From: DATFQE01 sp963739085
GTDB taxonomy: Bacteria > Actinomycetota > Thermoleophilia > Gaiellales > Gaiellaceae
Direction of reading: 5' to 3'
Assembly (NCBI GenBank): GCA_963739085.1
Contig: CAVTZA010000014.1
Span: 62,001 to 126,000 of the forward strand
DNA length: 64,000 nt
Part shown: one piece after another, positions 50,704 through 58,086 of the stretch
How the letters are laid out: each line of letters begins with the position of its first letter
How positions within the stretch are numbered: position 1 is the stretch's first letter
The notes under the pieces: model-generated
Seen by the model: only the letters and a program-made list of their open reading frames with translations
What the model was told of the DNA's origin: nothing
The model's database searches: none
Made by a program: the position numbers and the translations under genes

Positions 50704-52305
50704 TCAGCAGCTCGGCTCGCGGCCGGCCAGCGCGGCGAGCGCGCGCGACGCGTTCACGTCGAACGCGAGCGTGACCCTGGCCGCGGCCCCGACGGTCAGG
50801 CGGACCATGCCGTCCGGGCCACGGGTCAGGCATCCGTAGGAGGCCCGCCAGTACGGCGAGTGACGCACGGCGACGCGGTACGTGCCCGCCTCGGAGAGGC
50901 GGATCACCAGACGGCTGCGGTCGAACGCGAGCACCGTCGCGCGTCCGGGGCCCGTGACGATTCCACGCGGTGAGGGAACCTCGAAGATCGTCAGCCGCGG
51001 CGTCCGCAGCACCGGCTCGAGGCCGGCATGCCCGGCGCGCAGGAGCGTGGCCTCGGCCTGGGCGCTGTAGTCGTGCGGCGCCTCGGTGAGGACGACGTAG
51101 CGGATCCCGAGCCCGCGCAGCCAGCCGAGGTAGTTCTTGGCGCCGAGCTTCGGCTGGTAGAGCACCTGGTTCTGCGGGAAGTCGTCCTGCCGGTACCACC
51201 CGCGGGCGAGTGGGATCCCGGCGCGCGGCAGGTAGACGGCGGCCCAGTGCCCCGCAGTGTCCACCGCCTCGACGCGGTAGCCGGGTGTGAGGTGCTCCTG
51301 CAGGTAGTCGACCGCGGGCTGCCAGTAGGCGGCCGCCGAGGCCGGGTCGGCCGTGCCACGGACGAAGCTCCGCGCCAACGGCGCCGCGTTCCACGCCACG
51401 ACGAGTGCCAGCGCCGCGATCGCGAGCGGACGCGGCCGCCAGTCGCGAAGCGACAACGCCAGCACGACGAGCGGGATCGCCGCGAAGCGGAGCCGCGACA
51501 CGTTCTCGCCGAGCGCGGACGGCACGATGAAGGCCGTGACGCAGGCGGCGAGGTAGACGGAGAACAGCACGCGCAGCAGCCGCGCCTGCTCCACCCGCCA
51601 GGTGACGATCAGGCCGAGCAGGCAGAAGCCGATCGCGGCGGCGGCCTGGACCGGCGGGAACGGGTAGCGCCCCTCGCCGGGAAACGCGCGCCACAGCGCG
51701 AGCTCGGCCGCACCTGCGACGAGCAGGATCAGCGCGGGGCCTGCAGACAGCCGGAGCTGAGTCCGGTGCGCGATCCCCACGCCGACGACGATCAGCGCGA
51801 GCAGGAGGAAGGCGACCGGGCTGGCGGCGAGCGTCAGCACGGCGAGCACCCCGAAGCGCGCTCGCGCCCCGGCCTGGAGCGCCCAGAGGGCGAGCAGCGC
51901 GAGCGCGGCGCCGAGGGCGAACGGGAAGGCTGCCGAAAGGACGATCCCGGCCCAGACGACGGCGAACGTGCGGCTCGACCAGCGGGCGGTCGGGCCCCAC
52001 TCGCGACCGAGCACGACCGCGAACGCGAGCGCGGCGGTCGCGATCGTCGCGACCGCGAGCAGCTTGATCCCGAAGAACGCGGCGAGCGGGTAGTAGAGGA
52101 CGCTGTAGGTGACGAAGCTGTAGCGCCCCGCGTACCAGAAGTTGTTCCAGAGCTCGAAGCCCTCGTGGACGAACAGGTTCCGCTGGTAGGCGTGTGCGGC
52201 GAGGTCGGTCCCCGGTGGGCCGAGCCACGCGAGCAAGGCAGCGAGGCCGGCCGCCGCCCCTGCGGAGAGGACTGCCTCGCGCGCGAGCGGATGCGCGCGG
52301 ATCAT
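50704..52305 (-). CDS. Multi-pass membrane protein, glycosyltransferase-like
   Basis: 533 residues with ten or so hydrophobic segments (for example FAVVWAGIVLSAAFPFALGA, FGVLAVLTLAASPVAFLLLA, AAAAIGFCLLGLIVTW) and a soluble C-terminal part. GTDLAAHAYQRNLFVHEGFELWNNFWYAGRY is in a position and pattern reminiscent of GT-C type enzymes, whose first loop bears acidic residues. The exact family is unknown. ATG at 52305; the longer frame upstream overlaps ggt. It ends 4 bp from ftsZ, convergent. Confidence 0.65.
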   Translation of the reverse strand: MIRAHPLAREAVLSAGAAAGLAALLAWLGPPGTDLAAHAYQRNLFVHEGFELWNNFWYAGRYSFVTYSVLYYPLAAFFGIKLLAVATIATAALAFAVVLGREWGPTARWSSRTFAVVWAGIVLSAAFPFALGAALALLALWALQAGARARFGVLAVLTLAASPVAFLLLALIVVGVGIAHRTQLRLSAGPALILLVAGAAELALWRAFPGEGRYPFPPVQAAAAIGFCLLGLIVTWRVEQARLLRVLFSVYLAACVTAFIVPSALGENVSRLRFAAIPLVVLALSLRDWRPRPLAIAALALVVAWNAAPLARSFVRGTADPASAAAYWQPAVDYLQEHLTPGYRVEAVDTAGHWAAVYLPRAGIPLARGWYRQDDFPQNQVLYQPKLGAKNYLGWLRGLGIRYVVLTEAPHDYSAQAEATLLRAGHAGLEPVLRTPRLTIFEVPSPRGIVTGPGRATVLAFDRSRLVIRLSEAGTYRVAVRHSPYWRASYGCLTRGPDGMVRLTVGAAARVTLAFDVNASRALAALAGREPSC

Positions 52306-52351
52306 CGCGCGCGATCGTAACGCCTGCCCCGGTCGCAGTACGCTCCTGCCG

Positions 52352-53923
52352 ATGAAGGGGGCGATCGCAGCCGGGCATCCGCTGACCGCCGAGGCGGGGG
52401 CCGCCGTCCTGCGCGAGGGCGGGAACGCGGTCGACGCCTGCGTGGCGGCGGCATTCGTCTCGTGGGTCACGGAGAGCCCGCTCACCGGGCCGGGGGGCGG
52501 CGGGTTCATGCTCGTCTACCGCGCCCGCGACCGGACGGCTCGGCTGCACGACTTCTTCGTCTCGCTGCCGGGCAAGGGCCTCGTGGCCGGGGAGCGCGCA
52601 CGGATGGAAGACGTCGACGTCGACTTCGACGGCAGCACGCACCAGATCTTTCACATCGGCGCCGCCTCGGCCGCCGTGCCGGGGAATCCGCTCGGCCTCG
52701 AGCTCGTCCACCGCCTCTACGGGACACGCCCGTGGGCGGCGATGATCGACCCGGCCATCGACCTGGCCCGCTCGGGCGTCGAGATGACACGCCAGCAGGC
52801 GTACCTGCACGCGATCCTCGACCTCATCCTGCGCCACACCGACGAGGGCCGCGCGATCTACGGGCCCGGCGGCGAGCGCCTCGTCGCCGGCGACAGGCTC
52901 GTGATGAGCGACCTCGCGACGACGCTCGAGGCGGTCCGCGATCGCGGGGCGATGGAGCTCTACACGGGCGAGATCGGCCGCCTCGTCGCGTCGTCCCAGG
53001 CCGACCAGGGCGGCGTGATCACCGCAGAGGACCTGGCCGAGTACCGCGTCGTCCGGCGCCGCCCGATCGAGGCCGAGTTCCGCGGGCACCGCTTCATGTC
53101 GAACCCGCCGCCGTCCTCGGGCGGAGTCCTCATCGGGTACGGGCTCCGGCTGCTCGACCGCCTCGACCTGGGCGGCCGTTACGGGAGCGCGGACGCGATC
53201 TCCGCGCTCGCCGAGGTCATGCGCGAGCAGGCGCGGGCACGAGGCGGCGGCTTCGGCGGGCAGCTCTACCGCGGCGGCCTCGCGGCGCGTCTCGGCTCCG
53301 AGGAGGCGGTCGAGGCCGGGCTCTCACGGATCGCGTCCGACATGCCCGCCTTGCTGCGCGAGCGGCGGACGTCTCCCGGGACGACGCACATCTCCGTGGT
53401 CGACGCCAGCGGGAACGCCGCCTCGCTGACCGCGTCCACCGGCGCGGGCTCCGGCGTGTTCGTGCCCGGCACGGGCATCCAGCTGAACAACATGCTCGGC
53501 GAGTACGACCTCAACCCGCCCGGACGCGAGGGAAAGCCCGGCACGCGGATGACGAGCATGATGGCGCCGTCGCTCGTGCTCGAGGGAGAGCGGCCGCGAC
53601 TGGTCGTCGGCAGCGCCGGCTCGGTGCGGCTCCGCGGCGCGATCATGCAGATCGTGGTCAACGCGGTCGGCCACGGCCAGGGGGTCGAGGAGGCCATCGC
53701 GTCGCCGCGGTTCCATCTCGAGGACGACGACCTGCACTGCGAGGGCGGCAGCGATCCAGCCGAGCTGGACGAGCTCGAGCGCCGCGGCTACAAGGTCGTG
53801 CGCTGGCGGCGCCCGAACCTCTTCTTCGGCGGGGCAGCCGCCGTGGAGCTGCTCGACGACGGGACGCTCGCCGCGGCCGGCGACCCGCGCCGCGGCGGCC
53901 ACGGCGTCGTCGTGCCCGCGTGA
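52352..53923 (+). CDS. ggt: Gamma-glutamyltransferase family protein
   Basis: 523 residues. AAGHPLTAEAGAAVLREGGNAVDACVAAAFV and TGPGGGGFMLVY open the large subunit; the autocleavage and nucleophile Thr is in RRTSPGTTHISVVDASGNAASLT; GTGIQLNNMLGEYDLN, TSMMAPSLVLEGERPRLVVG and GSAGSVRLRGAIMQIVVNAV form the small subunit. No signal peptide is visible, so it may act in the cytoplasm, unlike E. coli Ggt. ATG at 52352. The TGA overlaps the GNAT gene. Confidence 0.88.
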   Translation: MKGAIAAGHPLTAEAGAAVLREGGNAVDACVAAAFVSWVTESPLTGPGGGGFMLVYRARDRTARLHDFFVSLPGKGLVAGERARMEDVDVDFDGSTHQIFHIGAASAAVPGNPLGLELVHRLYGTRPWAAMIDPAIDLARSGVEMTRQQAYLHAILDLILRHTDEGRAIYGPGGERLVAGDRLVMSDLATTLEAVRDRGAMELYTGEIGRLVASSQADQGGVITAEDLAEYRVVRRRPIEAEFRGHRFMSNPPPSSGGVLIGYGLRLLDRLDLGGRYGSADAISALAEVMREQARARGGGFGGQLYRGGLAARLGSEEAVEAGLSRIASDMPALLRERRTSPGTTHISVVDASGNAASLTASTGAGSGVFVPGTGIQLNNMLGEYDLNPPGREGKPGTRMTSMMAPSLVLEGERPRLVVGSAGSVRLRGAIMQIVVNAVGHGQGVEEAIASPRFHLEDDDLHCEGGSDPAELDELERRGYKVVRWRRPNLFFGGAAAVELLDDGTLAAAGDPRRGGHGVVVPA

Positions 53924-54429
53924 ACGACGGCGTCGTCGTTCGACGCGCACGGCCGGCCGACGCGGCCGCGCTGGTCGAGCTGGCCGAGGCCGTCGCGGCT
54001 GAGCCTGAGGAGTGGCTCGTGGCGGAGGGCTCGTGGCGCACCGCGGGCGAGGAGCGCCGGTACCTGCGCACGCTGGCCCGCTACCCGCATGCCGCCGTCC
54101 TCGTCGCCGAGGCCGACGACCGGGTCGTGGCCAGACTCTCGATCGCACGCGACCCGCACCCAGCCAGCGCGCACGTGGCCGATCTCGGCCTGATGGTCGC
54201 CGCCGATCAGCGCCGTCGGGGTGTCGGGACCGCACTTCTGGAGGCCGCGGTGGGGTGGGCACGCGACTCGGGTGTCCGCAAGCTCGAGCTCCATGTATTC
54301 CCGCACAACGAACCGGCGATCGCGCTCTACGAGCGGTTCGGCTTCCGCCCCGAAGGCGTCAGGACCGGCCACTACCGGCGTGGCGACCGCTTCCTCGACG
54401 CGGTCCTGATGGCCTACACCGTCGAGTAA
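53920..54429 (+). CDS. GNAT-family N-acetyltransferase
   Basis: 169 residues. VVRRARPADAAALVELAEA starts the fold; acetyl-CoA binding at DLGLMVAADQRRRGVGTALLEAAVGWA, with RRRGVGTA as the pyrophosphate loop; HNEPAIALYERFGFRPEG is the C-terminal motif B. Closest to RimI/RimJ-like ribosomal or small-molecule acetyltransferases. The GTG start overlaps the ggt stop; hisC follows 12 bp later. Confidence 0.88.
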   Translation: MNDGVVVRRARPADAAALVELAEAVAAEPEEWLVAEGSWRTAGEERRYLRTLARYPHAAVLVAEADDRVVARLSIARDPHPASAHVADLGLMVAADQRRRGVGTALLEAAVGWARDSGVRKLELHVFPHNEPAIALYERFGFRPEGVRTGHYRRGDRFLDAVLMAYTVE

Positions 54430-54440
54430 GCTCGCGTCCC

Positions 54441-55568
54441 GTGCCGCTCGCGGAGATCGCCGACAGCTTCTTCACTCCCGCGGTCGCCGGGATCGTGCCG
54501 TACGAGCCCGGCAAGCCGGTCGAGGAAGTCCAACGCGAGCTCGGCCTGGAGCGTGTCGTCAAGCTCGCGTCGAACGAGGGGCCGCACGGCCCGGTGCCCG
54601 CCGCGCTCGAGGCGCTGGAGCGCGCAGCCGGCGGGCTGAACCGCTATCCGGACGGCGGCGCCTACCGGCTCCGCGCAGCGCTCGCCGAAAAGCACGGTGT
54701 CCGCTTCGAGGAGGTGGCGATCGGCTCAGGAGCCGACGGGGTGGTCGACTGCCTCTCGCAGCTCGCCCTCGGTCCTGGTGACGACGTGGTCTGCGGCTGG
54801 CCCTCGTTCCCGAGCTACGTCATCTATGCCGTGAAGCTGGGAGCGACCGCGCAGCGCGTGCCGCTCCGCGACCAGCGGTACGACCTGAAGGCGATGCTCG
54901 CCGCGATCGGGCCGCGCACGAAGCTCGCCTACCTGTGCCATCCGAACAACCCCACGGGCACATCGAACTCGCGCGCCGAGCTGGACGAGTGGTTCGACCG
55001 CGTGCCCGACCACGTCCTCACCGTGCTCGACCAGGCGTACTTCGAGTACGTCGACGACCCCGACTACGCCGACGGCGTCGAGACCTACCTCAAGGCGGGA
55101 CGGCGGGTGGTCGTGCTGCGCACGTTCTCGAAGATCTACGGCCTGGCCGGGCTGCGCGTCGGCTACGCGCTGGCGCCCGAGCCGGTCGTGACCGCGATCG
55201 GGAAGGTCAAGCGCGCGTTCGACGTCACGACCGCCGCCCAGGAGGCCGCGCTCGCCAGCCTCGATGCCGCGACCGAGGTCGAGGCGCGCCGCCGTGAGAA
55301 CGCAGAAGGCCGCGCGCAACTGGAGACGATCCTCCGCGAGCACGGCTTCGACCCGCCGGGGCCGGCGGTCGCGAACTTCCTCTTCGCCGAGGTGGGCGAC
55401 GACTCGCGGCCGCTCTTCGAGGCGCTCCTGCGCGAGGGCGTGATCGTGCGCCCGACCGCAGGCTTCGGCGCCCCCGGAGCGATCCGGGTCTCGGTCGGCA
55501 CAGCCGAGGAGAACGAGTTCTTCGGCGAGGCGCTCGGGCGGGTGCTGGCGACCGCGCCGCCGGCCTAG
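54441..55568 (+). CDS. hisC: Histidinol-phosphate aminotransferase
   Basis: 375-residue PLP-dependent fold-type-I enzyme. LASNEGPHGPVPAALEALER, YPDGGAYRLRAALAEKHGV, CHPNNPTGTSNSRAEL, DQAYFEYVD and TFSKIYGLAGLRVGYALAP with the catalytic Lys. The GTG start at 54441 begins the family sequence. The reaction converts imidazole-acetol phosphate to histidinol phosphate; it may also act on aromatic 2-oxo acids. No other his gene is in the window. Confidence 0.88.
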   Translation: MPLAEIADSFFTPAVAGIVPYEPGKPVEEVQRELGLERVVKLASNEGPHGPVPAALEALERAAGGLNRYPDGGAYRLRAALAEKHGVRFEEVAIGSGADGVVDCLSQLALGPGDDVVCGWPSFPSYVIYAVKLGATAQRVPLRDQRYDLKAMLAAIGPRTKLAYLCHPNNPTGTSNSRAELDEWFDRVPDHVLTVLDQAYFEYVDDPDYADGVETYLKAGRRVVVLRTFSKIYGLAGLRVGYALAPEPVVTAIGKVKRAFDVTTAAQEAALASLDAATEVEARRRENAEGRAQLETILREHGFDPPGPAVANFLFAEVGDDSRPLFEALLREGVIVRPTAGFGAPGAIRVSVGTAEENEFFGEALGRVLATAPPA

Positions 55569-55597
55569 GCCCGAGGCGGTCCCGGAGCCGCCCTGAA

Positions 55598-55770
55598 TAG
55601 GAGGGCTTGACGAAACATCGTTGTGTCGCCGGGCCGCGCTGCTCGCCCCGAGGCGGCGTCCTCGGTCGCGCCCACGCTACGCGTCCCAGTTACACGGACG
55701 CTCCCTGCGTCCTTGCCTCGGAACGACCATCGCACCCCGGCAACGAACGACGTTCCGCCAAACCCTCCTA
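55598..55770. repeat. R2 fold-back element, copy B
   Basis: 173 bp in the opposite orientation to copy A. Ends are TAGGAGGGCTTGACGAAAC and the reverse of GTTCCGCCAAACCCTCCTA, that is an inverted pair sharing AGGAGGGyTTGrCGrAAC. The inner blocks GGGCCGCGCTGCTCGCCCCG and CGGAACGACCATCGCACC match copy A. It fills the gap between hisC and meaB; the meaB ATG follows 11 bp beyond its right end. Confidence 0.8.
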
Positions 55771-55781
55771 GACTCCAGCCG

Positions 55782-56774
55782 ATGGCCGCGCGACGCGACT
55801 GGACGAGGAAGACCCTCGGTGAGGCGGTGCGCGCCGGCGACCGGCGCGCGGTGGCCCGGGCGATCACGCTGGTCGAGAACTCCGACCCGCTCGCCTACGA
55901 GCTCGTCAGCGACCTGTACCCCGAGACCGGCCAGGCGTACACGGTCGGCGTCACCGGCCCGCCCGGGGTCGGCAAGTCGACCCTGATCAGCGCTCTCGTG
56001 AGGCACCTGCGCGGCCTCGAAAGGACGATCGGCGTGGTCTCGGTCGATCCGTCCAGCCCGTTCACGAAGGGTGCGCTGCTCGGCGACCGGATCCGGCTGG
56101 CCGACCACTTCCTCGACCCGGGCGTGTTCATCCGCTCGATGGGCACCCGCGGACACCTCGGCGGGCTCGCCGAGGCGACGCTTCAGGCCGTGTTGCTGCT
56201 GGACGCTGCCGGGAAGGAGCTGATCTTCCTGGAGACGGTTGGCACGGGGCAGAGCGAGGTCGAGGTGATCGGCGTGGCCGACACCATCCTGCTCGTGCTC
56301 ATGCCCGGCTCGGGAGACTCGATCCAGGCGCTGAAGGCTGGGATCATGGAGATCCCGGACGTGATCGCGATCAACAAGTCCGACCACCCCGCGGCGAAGA
56401 CGATGCTGAACGAGGTCCGCTCCATCCTCTCGCTCGACAAGGATCGCGCCTGGAAGCCGCCGATCGTGCTCACCGAGGCCACGAGGGGCGAGAAGGTGCC
56501 GGAGCTCTGGGAGAAGATCGAGGCGCACCGCTCGTTCCTCGAGGACGAGGGTCTGCTGGCCGAGCGTCGGCGCAAGAACCTGGCGGGCGAGGTCTTCGCG
56601 GTCGCATCGGCGCGTGCGAAGAACCATCTGGAGCAGGCGGTCGAGGACGATCCCGAGCTGCGACGCCTGCTCGACGAGGTCGAGTCGCGCAAGCTCGACC
56701 CGCTCTCGGCCGTTCGCGAGATCATGGAGAAGGTGTTCAGGGTTGGCGACGGAGACGGTTCCCACACTCACTGA
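55782..56774 (+). CDS. meaB: MeaB/ArgK-type GTPase chaperone
   Basis: 330 residues. G1 loop GVTGPPGVGKSTLISALVRH, switch region SVDPSSPFTKGALLGDRIRL, metal/switch ETVGTGQSEVE, and G4 NKSDHPAAKT. It is a G-protein that guards and reloads the B12-dependent methylmalonyl-CoA mutase; no mutase is in this window. I chose the ATG at 55782, directly after R2 copy B; the longer open frame would be translated repeat. No strong ribosome site is seen upstream. The 3' end overlaps ilvA by 32 bp. Confidence 0.9.
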   Translation: MAARRDWTRKTLGEAVRAGDRRAVARAITLVENSDPLAYELVSDLYPETGQAYTVGVTGPPGVGKSTLISALVRHLRGLERTIGVVSVDPSSPFTKGALLGDRIRLADHFLDPGVFIRSMGTRGHLGGLAEATLQAVLLLDAAGKELIFLETVGTGQSEVEVIGVADTILLVLMPGSGDSIQALKAGIMEIPDVIAINKSDHPAAKTMLNEVRSILSLDKDRAWKPPIVLTEATRGEKVPELWEKIEAHRSFLEDEGLLAERRRKNLAGEVFAVASARAKNHLEQAVEDDPELRRLLDEVESRKLDPLSAVREIMEKVFRVGDGDGSHTH

Positions 56775-57939
56775 GATCCGGGAGGCGCGCGAGCGGCTCC
56801 ACGGGATCGCCCGCGTGACGCCGGTCTTCGTCTCGGAGACGTTCTCGCGGATGGTCGGGCGGGACGTCCAGCTCAAGGCCGAAGCGCTGCAGCGCACCGG
56901 CGCGTTCAAGATCCGCGGCGCCTTCAACAAGATCTCGACGCTCGGCGAGGCGGAGCGGGCCGCGGGCGTCGTCGCGGCGAGCGCAGGCAACCACGGCCAG
57001 GCGGTCGCGTGGGCCGCCCGCGAGGCCGAGATCCACGCCACGGTCTATATGCCGCAGGACGCGCCGATGGCGAAGGTGGAGGCGACGGTCAACTACGGCG
57101 CCAGCGTCGAGCTGACCGGCGAGAGCTTCGACGAGGCGCTTGCACACGCGATCGAACAGGCGGAGGAGCGCGGCGCGACGTTCGTCCACGCGTTCGAGGA
57201 CGAGCGCGTCATCGCGGGCCAGGGGACGATCGGGCTCGAGATCGCCGACCAGCTGCCGGATCTCGACACGTTCGTCGTCCCGATCGGCGGCGGCGGCCTC
57301 GCGTCCGGGATCTCGCTCGCGCTGCGCGAGCTCATGCCGAAGGTTCGCATCGTCGGCGTCCAGGCCGCGGCCTGTGCCCCGTACACGGGCGCGACCGACC
57401 ACGGCTTCACGATCGCCGACGGAATCGCTGTCAAGAAGCCGAGTGAGCGGACCCGCTCGATCCTGCGCGAGACCCTTGCCGACATCGTCACGGTCACCGA
57501 CGAGGAGATCAGCGAGGCGATCGTGCTGCTGCTCGAGCGCTCGAAACTCGTCGTCGAAGGGGCCGGGGCGGCCTCGCTGGCGGCGATTCTGGCCGGCCGT
57601 GTCGGCGGCAGGGGCCAGGTCGCCGCGCTCCTGTCGGGCGGCAACATCGACCCGACGCTACTCATCTCCGTCATGCGCCACGGGCTCACGTCCGGAGGCC
57701 GGTACCTCGTCGTGCGCACGAAGATCTCGGACCGGCCGGGTGAGCTGCTGAAGCTCCTGTCCTTGGTCGCGGAGGAGCGCGTAAACGTGATCTCGGTCGA
57801 GCACCACCGCGAGGGCGTGGAGCTCCCGGTCGTCGAGACCGAGGTCGAGCTCACGCTCGCGACGCGCGACCGCGACCACCGCGACGCGCTGCTCGACACG
57901 ATGCGCCGCTGGGGCTACCAGGTCGAACGCGTCCGCTAG
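56743..57939 (+). CDS. ilvA: Threonine ammonia-lyase, with C-terminal ACT-like domain
   Basis: 398 residues. PLP Lys in QRTGAFKIRGAFNKISTLGE, SAGNHGQAVAWAAREAEI, then the glycine loop PIGGGGLASGISLALREL. The last 80 residues (LVVRTKISDRPGELLKLLSL) form an ACT-type regulatory domain. It makes 2-oxobutyrate from threonine, first step of isoleucine synthesis. The TTG at 56743 starts it, within the end of meaB and after AGG-rich sequence; no ATG or GTG fits. It could instead be a catabolic type, but the ACT domain argues for the biosynthetic or medium form. Confidence 0.88.
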   Translation: MATETVPTLTEIREARERLHGIARVTPVFVSETFSRMVGRDVQLKAEALQRTGAFKIRGAFNKISTLGEAERAAGVVAASAGNHGQAVAWAAREAEIHATVYMPQDAPMAKVEATVNYGASVELTGESFDEALAHAIEQAEERGATFVHAFEDERVIAGQGTIGLEIADQLPDLDTFVVPIGGGGLASGISLALRELMPKVRIVGVQAAACAPYTGATDHGFTIADGIAVKKPSERTRSILRETLADIVTVTDEEISEAIVLLLERSKLVVEGAGAASLAAILAGRVGGRGQVAALLSGGNIDPTLLISVMRHGLTSGGRYLVVRTKISDRPGELLKLLSLVAEERVNVISVEHHREGVELPVVETEVELTLATRDRDHRDALLDTMRRWGYQVERVR

Positions 57940-58005
57940 CGGCACGTCCGGGTCTGGCCTGGGCGTGGCTGATTCGGAGAGGCCGCGATCGTTCTGCAAC
58001 GCGCT

Positions 58006-58070
58006 GGGGAACCTCCGGTTTCCCCAGACCCCTTCCCCGGTCCGTTTCGAGACAGGCAGCTCCGCGCCGG
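58006..58070. repeat. R3 element, copy 2
   Basis: GGGGAACC-tcc-GGTTTCCCC, then AGACCCC, GGTCCG, ACAGGCAGC and GCGCCGGC follow in the same order as in copy 1 (22709-22779), with several changes that weaken the two later hairpins. It ends 16 bp before the cyclase-like gene start. It is the only marked feature in the 147-bp gap after ilvA. Confidence 0.55.
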
Positions 58071-58086
58071 CTCGTACACTCGACCC

